In this document: one piece after another, positions 11,460-23,435 of the stretch | How positions within the stretch are numbered: position 1 is the stretch's first letter | Layout: each line of letters opens with the position of its first letter | Assembly (NCBI GenBank): GCA_018907035.1 | Contig: JACCIC010000374.1 | Coordinates: forward strand, 56,436-120,435 | Length of the DNA: 64,000 bases | Direction: 5' to 3' | DNA from: Sycobia sp. Sy_11 | Taxonomy: Eukaryota; Arthropoda; Insecta; Hymenoptera; Epichrysomallidae | Position numbers and translations under genes: made by a program | Notes under the pieces: model-generated | The model's database searches: none | What the model saw: the letters and a program-made list of their open reading frames with translations, nothing else | Told to the model about the DNA's origin: nothing

Positions 11460-12240
11460 TTTCCAGTTCGAGCAGTAGAAAAAAAAGATGTGCAAGTGTC
11501 TCGAGACGACGTTTACAGAGAGCGTCATGTTCGGACTATAGGAAATGTCTTAGGACGACTGCTATAGAAAGTTTTGTGTTGAGGAGGTAGAATACAATAT
11601 CTAGTTATCCCGGGACGACTCGTACTGGGAGTGTGCGTGTTCGAATGATAGAATACTAATCTCTTCAAAGAAGTCGTAATGAGATACCTGGACATTGTTT
11701 CCCACTAACTATACATGACACTCCCCGTATAAGCCGTTCATCAGGAAATCTTCTCTAAATCGCATTCTATCATCCGAACACGAAATTCCCCGTACAAGTC
11801 GTTCCAAAACACCAGGAAATCACATTTTATGATCCGAACATGAAACTGCCCCTAGAAGTTGTCCCGACATACCTAAACATCGTTTCCTACCAACTAAACA
11901 CGATAGTCGCAGTAGAAGTCATCCCGAGAATGCTAGCATCGCTTCCTACCGACTAAACACATTACTCCCCGTAGAAGTCGTTCGGAAAGACCTAGATATC
12001 GTATTTTACTGTCCCAACACAAATCTTTCCATAGAAGTTGATTTCCTCATACCTGGATCTCGTTTTCCATCAACTAAATACAATATTCCCTGTAAAAATC
12101 GCCCAGAGACACCTGGACATCGTATTCTATCATCCAAACACACAACTGCGTATAGAAATCGTCTTGAGGTAACGGAATATCGTAATCAACCGCCCGTTCA
12201 CGCCAGTACAATATTACTCAGTAGAAACCGTATTTAAAAT
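11460..12240 (+). repeat. 60-bp minisatellite inside Helitron A
   Basis: About thirteen units follow the pattern 'gtagaagtcgtcc...acctggacatcgtattctaccgtcc'. Units are more diverged and more often indel-bearing than those at 38.7-39.1 kb. Confidence 0.8.
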
Positions 12241-12865
12241 ATGTATATATAACATGTACAATATAATATACATACAATATATATATATATATATACTTTT
12301 TATATTTCCGTTTTTCCAATTTTTTTTTCTCGTTGGATAGTGGGAAGTTCATCCGCCATTGTTTGACGGCTAGTGGCTCTCGCCAACTTAGACTACCGCT
12401 GGAGCCGGTTCCAGGGTATGCAGGATTCTGAAATTCTGATTCCTACTAAACCCACTAAACATATCAGGGTGCAAAATATATGCTCTGGAACACTTAGCTA
12501 TCGCCATTGTATGCCTTTCCTCCTGGTTAATCTTCCACGGTTTCCGTCATATTCAGTTCTCTGCAGTATGCTAGAAGACTGAGTACATCCACATTGGAAA
12601 AACTCTCGTGGTCGAGATTATCTTCTCCTAGCCAGTTTACGCGATATTTCGTTAAGTTAGGGCACGTGCAGAAGAAATGTCTCGGAGTTTCCTCCTCTTT
12701 CCCACACCATATGAAGAGGTTACTGTGTCCTCTGATCTTGTGTGTATAACACCGTAAATTGCTGTGTTCCGTTGTAAGTTCCAGGATTAGCTTTGCTTCA
12801 CGTTTATTTACTTTGATGATCCCTTGAGCCCATCCGCAGATCTTACTGCCGAGAAGGTCTTTTGA

Positions 12866-13213
12866 TCATCTGTATCTACGTGAGTTTTCCCACGTTGTCA
12901 GTTTTACTTTCTCAAGGCTTCTCTCTATCACATTGCATCCCTCTTGGTAAGGTACAGCGGTATCCCTTACCCGATGGCACTCCGATGAGTATCCTTGTTT
13001 TGTCATAATGTCTGCTTTCATATTTCCTTTACGGGCCGATTTTCTCGGTATCCATGTAACACAGACCTTATTTGCCCTGGTCAAATTGTCTAGAGCAATT
13101 TTAGCTTCTTTGACCAGTAGTGACGTAGTGCAGGGTTGATCGAGGGTCTTCAGCGTTTCTATGCTGTTTGTGCATATATTTATGCATCTGCCCTTAATTC
13201 CCCTTTGCATCAA
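12866..13213 (-). pseudogene. LINE RNase H C-terminal part
   Basis: This continues RNase H in a shifted frame. The second aspartate region reads ICTNSIETLKTL (normally a T-D-S motif), so it is substituted, while NMKADIMTKQG keeps the last aspartate. Below 12866 the sequence still hints at a cysteine/histidine end region (about 12660-12720) in broken frames, then reaches the tail at 12321. Confidence 0.75.
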
Positions 13214-13850
13214 TGGCAGCTATTTCTGCCTGGAACACTGTGTTATATTTATTCAGTCTAAAGGCTGAATTTAAACTGCGTTTAGATCCATATATACCGA
13301 ATCCAGTACCATCATCTGTTCTGGATCCTGCTGTGAACCAGATATTACCTCCCAAATTTAGGTCATTATTACAATCCTCTCTGCTCGGTATCCTGATCTT
13401 ATATCGTTGCCCGAAGCAGAGAGTTTTGTTAATACGATCCTGAGGGAGATTAAAAGTTGAATCTCTCAGTATTTCCCTGCAAATGGTAGCGTGTCCTGTT
13501 GCGGTACTATCCCACTGACCACTGCATATCATTCTATAAGCCGATCTGGCAGCCGTTCTTGTTATTTCCAAGTCCAGGCTATCCAGACCTAGCATCATCC
13601 TGACAGCAGCAGTAGGGATACTCCTTTTTAATCCAAATGCTCCCCTTAGTGAGATTGCCTGTATATGATCCAGGATTCTCGCAGAGGATTTATTCTCGAT
13701 CACTTTCCACCACACCAAGGCAGCATAAGTCAGCCCCGGCATCAGTATTGTTTTATATATCCATAAAACTTTCTGCGGTTCAAGTTCCCAGCCCGTGCCG
13801 ATAGCGGACCTACACTGCATCAGTATGTTGATGATCTTTTTACTGTGCAT
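13194..13850 (-). pseudogene. LINE RT thumb and RNase H N-terminal part
   Basis: About 218 codons carry the conserved linker 'LMPGLTYAALVWW' and then the start of an RNase H fold, WFTAGSRTDDGTGFGIYG. The usual first catalytic aspartate (normally FTDGS) is alanine here. The glutamate in VFQAEIAAI is kept. The frame breaks near 13200, inside RNase H. Confidence 0.8.
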
Positions 13851-13898
13851 TCGTAGGTGTTGTCCCCACGATAGTTTCTTATCTAGGTATACACCTAG

Positions 13899-14230
13899 CT
13901 ATTTAACTCCTTCCATATACGGTATACCTTGCCCGCGGAAGTTTACGCAAGATTTTATTTTGCTCTTGTATTTCCTAGTAAAGGCTACAACTTCGGTCAT
14001 CTTTGGATTGATCCTCAGGGATCTCTCTTGACACCAGTCATGAACCTTTACCAGAACCTCCTGAAGAATTTCAGGTAATATCTCTTCGTACTTGCCCCTG
14101 ACAAGTATTGCGAAATCATCTGCGTATGCGACTACGAAGATTTTTTCCTGCTCAAGCATACGCAGTAAGCCATCAGCTATAAGATTCCACAAGAGAGGTG
14201 AAAGTACCCCTTCTTGTGGACATCCTTCGT
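13899..14230 (-). pseudogene. LINE reverse transcriptase fragment
   Basis: The frame carries FVVAYADDFAILV, the catalytic YADD box of non-LTR reverse transcriptases, followed by the RT7-like 'SLRINPKMTEVVAF' segment. The frame closes at a stop near 13900, before the thumb region continues in another frame. Palm motifs upstream of YADD are cut off by the 5' truncation at 14238. Confidence 0.8.
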
Positions 14231-14837
14231 TGACTTTACCGTTTTTTCAAATAAATACCGTGAATATTTTCGTAGTGATGCTAACTGAAATTCAAGCAAA
14301 ATGTTGGTATTCGCATAGCATATTTTTTAAATAGATGATGGATATTGCCTTTTTATGCAGAAGTGACGATATATTTCATTTATATATACATAGTTTCGAG
14401 GTTGTTGGTAAAGAATCCTATTTTCCCATAAAAATTAAAAGATATCTATGAGGTGTGAGAGTAATGTCAGATTAACTTGAAGAACAAAAAGGTTAATACC
14501 GACTAACGCCACACCTCCTTTAGGATAGGAATCTCAAAGTTGGATATGAACATTCGTTTGAGCTGGCCTGGTATTAATACTTTAAGCGGACTACTTTGAA
14601 TTGATGTTCGTGATTCAAGTCGCCATCTAGTGGCCGCTGGTGAAACTGATTGTTAAAACCATTAACTTAATTTATTGATGGAAGTAAAATGATTTTCAAT
14701 AAAAAACATAGCCTATGCCCTTCTCAAGACAATATAGAATCTATATGTCAAATTTCAGAACAACCGGTTCAGTAGTTTTTTCGGTTATCGTGTACAAACA
14801 AAAACACGCTTTGTCTTTATAAATTAGTATGATATGA

Positions 14838-15040
14838 TATTTCCCTTTATTACAATTAATAGGACAGCCGACTATATCAGTGTAATGATTTTTAATTTAA
14901 TCAATAATTTAATGGAACTGTCGGAAAATATTTTATATAAATTTTTTATAAAATACATAAGATGTATTTAAAATTCTTACTATGCTAAGAAGACATCAAA
15001 CACGCCTAACTATTTTACTTTTGTTTAAAGTAATAAAAAC
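14838..15040 (+). repeat. AT-rich dispersed repeat Y
   Basis: Sequence 'tttccctttattacaattaataggacagccgac' and 'attcttactatgctaagaagacatcaaacacgcctaac' matches 9040-9240. It touches the 5' end of Helitron A, just as the 8930-9345 copy touches the 5' end of Helitron C. Confidence 0.55.
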
Positions 15041-15318
15041 GTTTACATTAATATTTATGATATTCATTCTACACATAGTAAAATCTGTATTATATTTATA
15101 GAATTTCAGTAATATTAAACAGCCATGATAATAACGCATATCCATTTACAAGTGTGATTTTGGTAGCTTTGTCGCTGACGCTATTATTTTTAACATGAAA
15201 TTAATTCATAGGAACTTTCTGTACGTGATAAGCTATAGTTTTTTTCTTGTTTACAAATTATAGACAAAATACATCATGGCTCCACATTTTTTCACATCAC
15301 ATAATAATTGTTTAAATA

Positions 15319-16482
15319 TTAGGAGGCGAACTTAGTTTCAAACCTTTTTTAAAGAACATTTATGATGGAAAATGGATCGACCTAGCTTAATAAAACTATT
15401 TTTCATCATTGTCTATTACTTTTTCCTGGCAATATGGTGATTTCGTGGCGATCGAATCATCCACAAATTCTCGCATTTTCTGAACATGTCGGAAGTACGT
15501 ATCATAGGTGGTAATTAGAATCCGCGATTCGGGCCAGTATACTGGATGCGGTAACATTTCCCATTCGAGCTCCAAGAGGGTGTTTATGTCGGCTTTCGCA
15601 ACATGTGGCCGTGCGTTGTCATGCAAGACAATGACTTTATGCCTATTGCTTGCGTTTGTGAACTATGTTTAATCAATTTCTATTGCAAATCATCCAGTTG
15701 GCGTTTGTAGATCTCGGCAGTGACGGTTTCATTTGGTTTTCGCAGCTCATAGTACAGCACACTCTGTTGGTTCCACCAAATACACAGCAATCCCTTTTGC
15801 CCGTGAATGTTCCGTTTTGGTAACGATATGGACAGTTGGCCTAGGTCCACCCATGATTTTTACGCTTAAGATTGTCATAGTAGTTCCACTTTTCATCAAC
15901 AGTCACCATACGCCACAGAAAAGTCCTCTTTTTTTGCCTGGCAAGCAAAGACAGTGCGATGTTGTATCGATCGATAATGGTACTTTCAGTCAAATCGTGT
16001 GGCATCCATTTTCATTTTTTATGAATCTTTCTCACTGCATGTAGACGCCTGCCCACTTCTCTGACACTGACTCTTAACTTATTAGCAAGTTCTTTCTGCA
16101 TTTGAGCTCAGTTTTCGTCGAATAATGCTTGCAATTCACTATCTTCAAACTTTTTCGGTTGTCCAGAATGTTCTTTGTCATTAACATCAGTATGTCCACT
16201 CCTAAATCGCTGAAACTACTCTTTACATATTGTAAGCGATGGAACTCATAAAATTCGCCATAACATTATAGTGCAAAAGGACATGTCGAAAAAACGATTT
16301 ATCACGATTCATTCTCCACTGTTCAAAAAATTATAATCTTTACATAAATGATGGTGCCAGTTTACAAATTTATTGGTGAATGCCAAAGCAAAAAAGGAGT
16401 ACTAGATTCAAAACATCTGACTTTTCATACTACATATATCGCCATCTAAACGCGAAGGTCGGAAACTAAGTTCGCCTCCTAA
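15319..16482 (-). mobile_element. Dead mariner element with intact inverted ends
   Basis: The inverted termini TTAGGAGGCGAACTTAGTTT (15319 on) and its complement (ending 16482) are each bordered by the TA target dinucleotide (15317-15318 and 16483-16484). The 1164-bp element carries a minus-strand transposase broken by stops and shifts. The open part, 15396-15626, keeps the second catalytic region HDNARPHVAK, but the third reads VYWPESRILITTY in place of the expected YSPDLAPSD, so that aspartate is lost. Element length is a little short for the family (about 1.3 kb). Confidence 0.85.
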
Positions 16483-16839
16483 TATTTTAAGAGTAGCATT
16501 CCAATCATACCTTATACATATACTGCATGCAGAATTATTTATAATCACTTTCTAAATACAGAAATATAAATCCCAAGACACTTTAATGTTATTTGTAATT
16601 AAAATATGTTCTTATTTGAAGAATTATTTTCATTAATATTAAAAACTAATGCGTATGTTTATAATTAGGATGATAAAAACGTTTACAATATTACTTTTAC
16701 TACGTGACTTTTATTACTATTACTACGTTTACGCTCTTACTTGATAGACTGTAAGTATTATACATGATTTTGATAGCTTTGTCGCTGACTAATATTTTTA
16801 AAATAAGATTTAAAAAAATGAAATAAATAGTAGTTATAC

Positions 16840-16890
16840 TACGCACTGACAGTGTGCGTGCCGCGCTCTGCGAAAGTGAAGAGAAAGGAT

Positions 16891-16944
<54 letters not shown>

Positions 16945-17608
16945 CAGGTTTCGTCATCTCCAGCCAGCCGCCGGACACTGTGGACGTTCTGACTACATTC
17001 TAACGTCACATCTCCAATCCACCAGCGAAGCGGCAATCCAGTAGCTTCCACGAGACCTCTGGAGTTTACGACGCTGACCGGGATTGTGTTGCTCACCTCC
17101 GACTCTATGTCCGTGGGTACCAGCACCATCATCGTTTTTCACGCAAGTAGCGCGAAACAGATAGAGAAAAAACTATAGGACGCTGTGCCAGCAGAGTAGT
17201 GAACAGAAGACAGGGAGAGATAGAGGACGAGAGGACTCCGCATCTAAACGAGAGGACGTCCCCGACAGAGTCAGCAACAGCTGCGGCAAGTAGTTATTTT
17301 ATATTGTTGGTATCCTATGTAGGCTCGTACACTTGGAACGCTCCGAATTGTCCCCTCACAACCACTTTGCCCCGTCCCCCGCGCTCGTGTGTAAATGCTT
17401 AGTGAATAGAGTTAGCATCGCGGAATAAGCTCGCGGTAAGACCGCATTTGTATAATATATTAGCTTAGTGTAAATAAATAGTGTTAATTGTTAATGTTAT
17501 TTTATTATATATTTTCCCTTATTCCCGTTGACAGCTTGGAACAGCCAGGACATCTATGTAGCTACGCGGTCAGTGTACGTGTCTGTGTATAACAAACACG
17601 GTCGCTAA
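16840..17608 (+). repeat. 5' LTR of Gypsy element 1
   Basis: This block is repeated with moderate divergence at 23087-23850. Shared landmarks are 'ccagccagccg', 'cagcttccacgagacctct', 'cacctccgactc', 'ccgtcccccgcgctcgtgtg', 'gtaagaccgcatttgtataa' and 'cttggaacagccaggacatct'. It ends 'acggtcgctaa' just before a primer-binding-site-like sequence. It carries its own (AG)n run at about 16891-16940 near the start. The exact first base is uncertain. Confidence 0.7.
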
Positions 17609-17629
17609 TGACGCCCAACAACGTGAGGC
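17609..17629 (+). promoter_or_regulatory. Primer-binding-site-like sequence
   Basis: TGACGCCCAACAACGTGAGG begins right after the LTR. It resembles the tRNA-Lys type PBS (TGGCGCCCAACGTGAGG) with one substitution and a small insertion. The other Gypsy element here has TGGCGCCCAACG at 32534, supporting the reading. Confidence 0.55.
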
Positions 17630-18353
17630 CCGCTATATTTTGATTCACGACATATGTGTAGTGGTTAGTAGAATCACGTGTATTACCACTCCCTCCCGTA
17701 TTTAGTAGCCTCATCTCCATTTCCCCTTTCGAAAAACGCAAATAAAACAATAATAAATTCGTTATGAAAACGAAGCATAATAAGAAGCTATAAGTAGTGC
17801 AGAAAAGAAAGTCGCAGCGGCGATTTGACTTGCTCGCACAGGAGTACGCAACAGCTTCAGTAGACAGCTAAATCAGGCAGAGAGTAACAACTCTCCCATA
17901 GCAAACAAATTCTTTCTTTACTGCCTCTTGCGTTAAATTCGCACCCCATCGAAAATCTTGCTCGTTTCGTTTCACCCCTCCCGATTATATAAAGCGAAAA
18001 ATATATTTGCAAGATATACATGATGTTTTATGTTTTATGCATGCATAAACATGCTCAAGTTATGTATATGTATCATGAAGTGTATGTGTTTGAATTATGT
18101 GACAAGAAAAATTTACTTTCATTATAAGTTAAAGCAATTTTAAAAGGGAATACCTACAGGCATTCGACAACTATAGTGTTTGATAGACGTAAGGTTTTTC
18201 AAACACACATAGACCCATATACTAATGCTAAATGTCGACAATCACAGAAAGCAATGTCGCCTCTGTGTACACTGGAGCAGGAGAGAATGCAAAAGCATTG
18301 AAATTCTATATATTATTACTCATTTATTAATGAGTTTATGAATATTGTATGGA

Positions 18354-18397
<44 letters not shown>

Positions 18398-19259
18398 GTT
18401 AAACAATAATCAGGCAGTTTCCATAAAAATAACTTAGAAGAAGTTTTCAGGTCGACGACGTTTTCCATAGCTTTCGCGCATATCTCCCCTTTTACATAGG
18501 AAATTCTTCTTTGACGAGAAAAACAAGAAGAGAAAGAGCATCTTTTTCAGAAAAATACCATATTTTTTTCTCTTAACAGAATATTATAGGTAGAGGAGTG
18601 AGCTACATGACAGCTAAGAGGATAGCCCTAACTTATATATGTATCATGTATGCCATACATAGTAAAAATTAATTGTGACAAAAATATAGGAATGAAGTTT
18701 AATCTTTTGATTTTGAAAAGTTTAACAGCTTTGCAAATACCACTACAGTGGTAGAAATTAAACCCGAAATTAAACCTGGAATTTTTTATGACAATTGACA
18801 ATTTTTAAGTTAACTTATTTTTAAGTTAAGAATTGTTAAGATAACTTAATACCTGCTTTATTAGTATCATGTATTTTAATTAAATAGCAACTATTTATTG
18901 TTGTATCAATTAATATAGTGTAAGAAATACTTAATAAGTACACTTGGATATGTTCACAATTTTTATTTATTTTGAAAACACTGGCAGCTGTTCCGACGAT
19001 AACGTCATCTTCAACGTTACAAATGTAAAGATTTATAATATTAATTATAATATTATAATACACAATATTAATTTATATTTCATTATATTTCATCAAGTGT
19101 GTAGCAAAGATTTTATTAATTTAATTTATCGTTGCTTCAGAATATTAAAATAGACTTAAAATTAAGTTCAAGTGGTTAAGCTAATTTAATTGATTTTATG
19201 TAAAACGAGTTTACTTCATCTTAAAAAATTCAATGGTTTTGACAAATTTTCGAATAATA

Positions 19260-19915
19260 AATCGACGAAAATGGACCAATCTCAACCAGCAAGTGCTATG
19301 TTCAGAAAAGAATAGAAAAGGCTCAATGGCTTTTTTGCAGCAATGCTAAAAGAGGCATTACTTCGTGAAGCGGAGCAATAGCATCTTCAAGTAGACAAGG
19401 ATCTTGCAGTATCGAGAAACAGGCTAAGCCGTTTCGAACTTCGGCACCGCTCCGTACTCGGAACTCCGTTCTCCGGACTCCGTAATCCGTAACGGTTAAA
19501 AGCATCGTATTGCTTATGCAAGTAGGACGTTGGCTAAGGCTATATTGAATTACATCGTTACGGACAAAAGTGTGTCTAGCCGTTTTCTGGGCGATTGAGA
19601 CATTCAAAGGATACCTGCTAGGCGAGAAATTTCTCGGTCATGACAGACCATAGCAGTCTCAAATGGTTACATGCGCTTTAAAATCCATCGAGCCGTTTAG
19701 TAAGGTGGGCGACAGCACTAGAGGTACATAACATGGAGATAGTGCACCGAAAAGATGCTCTACACCATGTGTCAGACGCTCTTTCACGACCTTGCCAACC
19801 AGATGAATCCCCTGCCGCAACCCTCACAATCCTCGAGAAAGACCACTGGTACGAGCGTAAAATGAGCAAAATTCAACACCGTCCAGAGAACCTTCCAGAC
19901 TAGACAGTTTGAGGC
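19260..19915 (+). pseudogene. Gypsy RNase H remnant
   Basis: In broken frames the plus strand reads through RNase H landmarks: an 'A-I-E-x-F-K-G-Y-L-L-G-E-K-F' segment near 19590-19630, a 'TDH'-type aspartate region near 19640, and VRWATALEVHNMEIVHRK followed by a 'HVSDALSRP' end at about 19700-19800. The upstream part (19260-19560) is the poorly preserved RT connection. Stops and shifts prevent any full-length product. Confidence 0.65.
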
Positions 19916-19921
19916 AACAGA

Positions 19922-20125
19922 ATGTATAAACAGCGTCCAAATACATTCTCAAACGTTATAGGCATAATTCCAGATGGCTGGAAACTCGTAATACCAGCTA
20001 ACGACAGAGAAAAGGTGTTATACGAGTGCTATAACACGTTCACGTTAGGATACTTCGGCGTAGAAAAAACGGCACAAACAATAAATCAACAGTACTACTG
20101 GCCGGACATGATAAGGGATATTTAA
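19922..20125 (+). pseudogene. Gypsy integrase N-terminal (zinc-binding) fragment
   Basis: The translation contains GYFGVEKTAQTINQQYYWPDM, the characteristic 'H-x-G-x-x-K-T ... Y-Y-W-P-x-M' region of the integrase zinc-binding domain. The usual histidine before GYFG is changed to leucine (FTLGYFG). A stop at 20123 closes the frame. The second half of the zinc site (HCPECQ) continues in a different frame at about 20135-20155. Confidence 0.75.
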
Positions 20126-20190
20126 ACTACATAAATCACTGCCCAGAGTGCCAGATACGTAAAGTATTTCAAAGAGCACCGGCCGGCCTA

Positions 20191-20817
20191 ATGGCCCAAA
20201 GAAATGTTGAAGGTCCTTGGACCTCAGTGGCAGCTGGCATAGTGGGACCCTGCTCGCCTAGTAAAGGCCAACATAGCTATCTGTTGATAATCGAAGACTT
20301 GTTCACGAAGTACATTGAAATTAGACCATTAAGAAAAGCCACGGGTCAGACCATCGCCAAAGTGCTTGAAGAACTGGTGATTTTGAAATGGGGATGTCTT
20401 AAATTTTTGATCGCAGACAACGGCACCAAGTTTTCTAATCATTTGCTTCGAAAAAAATTGGTTGAGCTAGGCATCATACACCAGCACGTACTGCCATATC
20501 ACGCACAGGCGAATCCTGTCGAACGAGTCAATAAAACTATTAAAATGATGATTTCCATCATCATAAAAAATAATCACAAGCATTGGAACCTACATTTTCC
20601 CGAATGCGTGTTTGCCGTAAATACGTCGATACCGACGACTACCCAAGCGTTGCCGGCATTTTTGAACTTTTGGCGAAACCCCAGAGAAATGCCGACGTAT
20701 ATCCAGTCCCTGACACCAGCAGACTGGCTCGAGAGGTTAAAGAGACTATCAGTAATTCACCAGATGGTCAAAAAAAAATTTATGTACGGCCAGCACAAAG
20801 TAGGCCAAATATTATAA
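20191..20817 (+). pseudogene. Gypsy integrase core, substituted active site
   Basis: A 208-codon open frame covers the integrase catalytic core. The first catalytic aspartate, expected in the 'VAADIVGP' position, is glycine (VAAGIVGP). The second is present in FLIADNGTKFS and the glutamate in ANPVERVNK. The following LNFWRNPREMP and DWLERLKRL segments are typical of insect Gypsy integrases. The frame ends early in the C-terminal domain. The minus-strand remnant at 45.2-45.9 kb is a relative, sharing 'QANPV-RVN' and 'NFGRNQREMP'. Confidence 0.85.
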
Positions 20818-21340
20818 CAAAGGATGGAAACAGAAAACTTTAGATGCGAAGGACATAATCTGTCGACGTAGTCATGTTTTATCATCGAGTCCCGATAAAT
20901 TTTCGGTCAAACTGGCGCCGAAATATATTGTCCTATGACGTATCACCAAAAACTTAAAGGACATAACTAGCGGGAAAGAAACGAAAAGTACACGTTTCTG
21001 ACATGAAAATATGCCATCCACCTAACGTTGCTCCAACTTCTTCCACAGGTTTTAGGAGTAATCAGACCAGCTATGGACAAAGTAGTAGGAAGAGGCCGAG
21101 GATTACGCCGGATTACGGCTGAGAAAACACGCAGATCCGGGGATGCGATTACTACCACGAGTTGTAGTCTTCGACAACGACGAGGCGTGAGGATTAACTC
21201 TAACGCACGCAACCACACCAGTAGTGCAAAAACGTCAGGGTATCCCCGAGACAGAGGAAGCTCTCGATCAGAGCAAAATGGCAGAAGATCTAAAGGGTTT
21301 AGAGGCTGGGGCGCAGACGCAATCGGACCTAATTGCTCTT
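20818..21340 (+). pseudogene. Gypsy integrase tail remnant
   Basis: In another frame, 20830-20930 reads KDIICRRSHVLSSSPDKFSVK and then 'LAPKYIVL', the integrase C-terminal domain. The same tail is recognisable at 45.4-45.5 kb on the minus strand. Beyond 20940 the sequence is GC-richer with an open frame to 21342, but I recognise no further domain. Confidence 0.6.
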
Positions 21341-21342
21341 AG

Positions 21343-22771
21343 TTCGGACGCAACACAGGCCTTATCGAAAACGTGAGCATCCCCCATACAAGAAACGTCG
21401 CCCTTCAATGAAAATCCCGAAGAAGACGGATTTAATTCATAAATTACTTAAGATGGCCTACGAGGACTTATAGGAGGCACAATCTCGATGAACTACGCTT
21501 CAAATAGCGACACTTTCTATAAGACGGGACTGCTGGAAGAGTCTCGAAAGAAGATAAGAGTTTATCGAAATTAACAAGACGCCATCCCTTATATTTCGCA
21601 GCGTTAGATCAGGTTTATCAGTCCCCTCCCCTATTAGCTAGGCCTAAAATTCCATCGGAAGCCTATCTTCAAGAAGCAACCTCCCCAGGCGAAGGTTGAA
21701 CCTATTGTGTACGTGAATACACCTGAACATGGCTACGTACGCTTTATCGCGGCGATCATTGCGCCTCTATGCGCACGGTCACAATGCATAAGACAGAACT
21801 GCAGTCGCACAGACAGAATTGCAATCCCAGAATTGCATAGGCGTGTTAGAGCTACCCGAGATGTACATATACATACTGTTCATCCAGCCCAGAGCGACCA
21901 GCCCCTGCCGCTTTGTATTGGGAGGGGGAGTGCAACAGTGGCGCACAGACGGTTAAAAGCATAAAGACGATACGTCAGGACATAGAAAATAGCGGGACAG
22001 AAGAGGACATGACGTAACACGAAACAGAGCAGCCTGAAGCAGACCCTACAGTCGTGCACAACATAGAGCAGACCATAAAAAAAGTCACGGGCGCTGTAGG
22101 TAAGAGATCACAACCGGTAATGATAATTATACCGGGAGCGATGGTTTATATTAATAAATAAGCTGTATCTCATCGCGATATATCACATCTTATTGGTTAG
22201 AAACACTAAATCTATCGCGCTACCCAAGACAGTTCTATCGAAATCCCCATGAGAGTAGTCAAATTCCGCGAAATTTAGAAAAACAAATAGTAAAGTACCA
22301 AAATCACAGTACGGGATCAACGGGATGATAAATGCTCACTCACACACGCATTCAAATTCATTTACTATTATCATTATTATTATGAAAATTTTGCGATGGC
22401 GTAGCATCGGCGGGCGAGAACTAGTTTGATTAAAACCAATTGAAACGAGTGGACAATGCCTCTTCCATAAAACTACTTGCCTAGCCCAACAACGCTGTTC
22501 CTGAACCAAATAATAACTATGGGGCCACCAATAATGTTCAATATCATTTCTAGAAACACCCATCCACACAACCAACGGAAGAGGATGCGAGAGTCGCATG
22601 GTATGTGCGACAGAAAAAAAATGAAAAGACCAATCAGAAATTAACAAAACAAACGGTAGTACAAGATGAACTGAAAAATATAAAACGCGTACATTAAGTT
22701 GAACTTTAGGTCTAATGTAAATAGTTAAGAATATTAAAACAAAGTAGAATTAGATGCAAATATATAGGTAG

Positions 22772-22823
<52 letters not shown>

Positions 22824-23080
22824 ACACGCGTATCTTTACTAGAATGGGGTAAGTATAAGTTTGTTGAATTCTATCGAGTCACTAACGTTCGACTACTCAT
22901 GTAAACACCAGTGGGTATAAACTGAAATTAAGTGAACAAAGAAAAAAATTTTCTTGTTATGTTAAATCAACTACGAGATTCCTTACAATGAGCGGACGAG
23001 TATAATAAATAATATACGGTCTAAATCAGCAGTTTCTGATTCTATTTTGAAAAACCATGTGTGCGCGCGTAATCGCGAAT
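21343..23080. other. Gypsy 1 3' internal region, no gene seen
   Basis: Open frames of 85-103 codons occur (21707-21964 plus, 22336-22647 minus), but neither resembles a known protein. A (TA)n tract lies at 22775-22820. An env gene is not recognisable. Confidence 0.4.
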
Positions 23081-23086
23081 AAGCGC

Positions 23087-23372
23087 ACTATGCACAGATA
23101 AATTGCGCGCCGCGCGTTGCGAAATTGAAGAGATAGAATGGCACCGGTTTCTTCTTCTCCAGCCAGCCGTTGGACACTGGACGTTTTGAATATTCTGTTA
23201 AGTCTCGATCTCCAATCCACAAGCCCCGACTACACAGAGGCAACCCAGCAGCTTCCACGAGACCTCTCGAGTTCACCGCGCTCACCAGGAGTGAGTCGCT
23301 CACCTCCGACTCCACGTCCGTGGGTACCTTGTGTGGCGATAGGACGCCGCGCCAGTAGAGCAGTGAAACAGA

Positions 23373-23435
<63 letters not shown>

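Larger units (their letters stand above)
12321..14238 (-). mobile_element. 5'-truncated LINE inserted in Helitron A
   Basis: A non-LTR retrotransposon on the minus strand. It has an eight-base A tail (T tract at 12321-12328) and flanking near-identical repeats CCGTTTTTCCAAT (12308-12320) and CCGTTTTTTCAAAT (14239-14252). These are the target duplication, because the uninterrupted Helitron at 39535 reads 'tcgttttttcaattaaatacc'. Coding remnants run RT (YADD), thumb, RNase H and a C-terminal CCHC-like region. RNase H plus YADD points to the I/Jockey-type group (R1, LOA or I). It is truncated within the RT domain. Confidence 0.8.
11187..14832 (-). mobile_element. Non-autonomous Helitron (copy A), split by a LINE
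   Basis: Read on the minus strand, the element starts TCATACTAATTTATAAAG at 14832, preceded by A. It ends with the hairpin CTCGGGCGAAGCCGAT region and TTAG (CTAG in other copies) at 11187-11190, followed by T. The interior contains the (TA)n at 11400-11444, the minisatellite at 11460-12240 and conserved flanks such as 'accgtgaatatttt' and 'catagtttcgaggttgttggtaaagaa'. A 1.9-kb LINE interrupts it at 12321-14238. Without the LINE the element would be about 1.7 kb, close to copy C. Confidence 0.75.
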
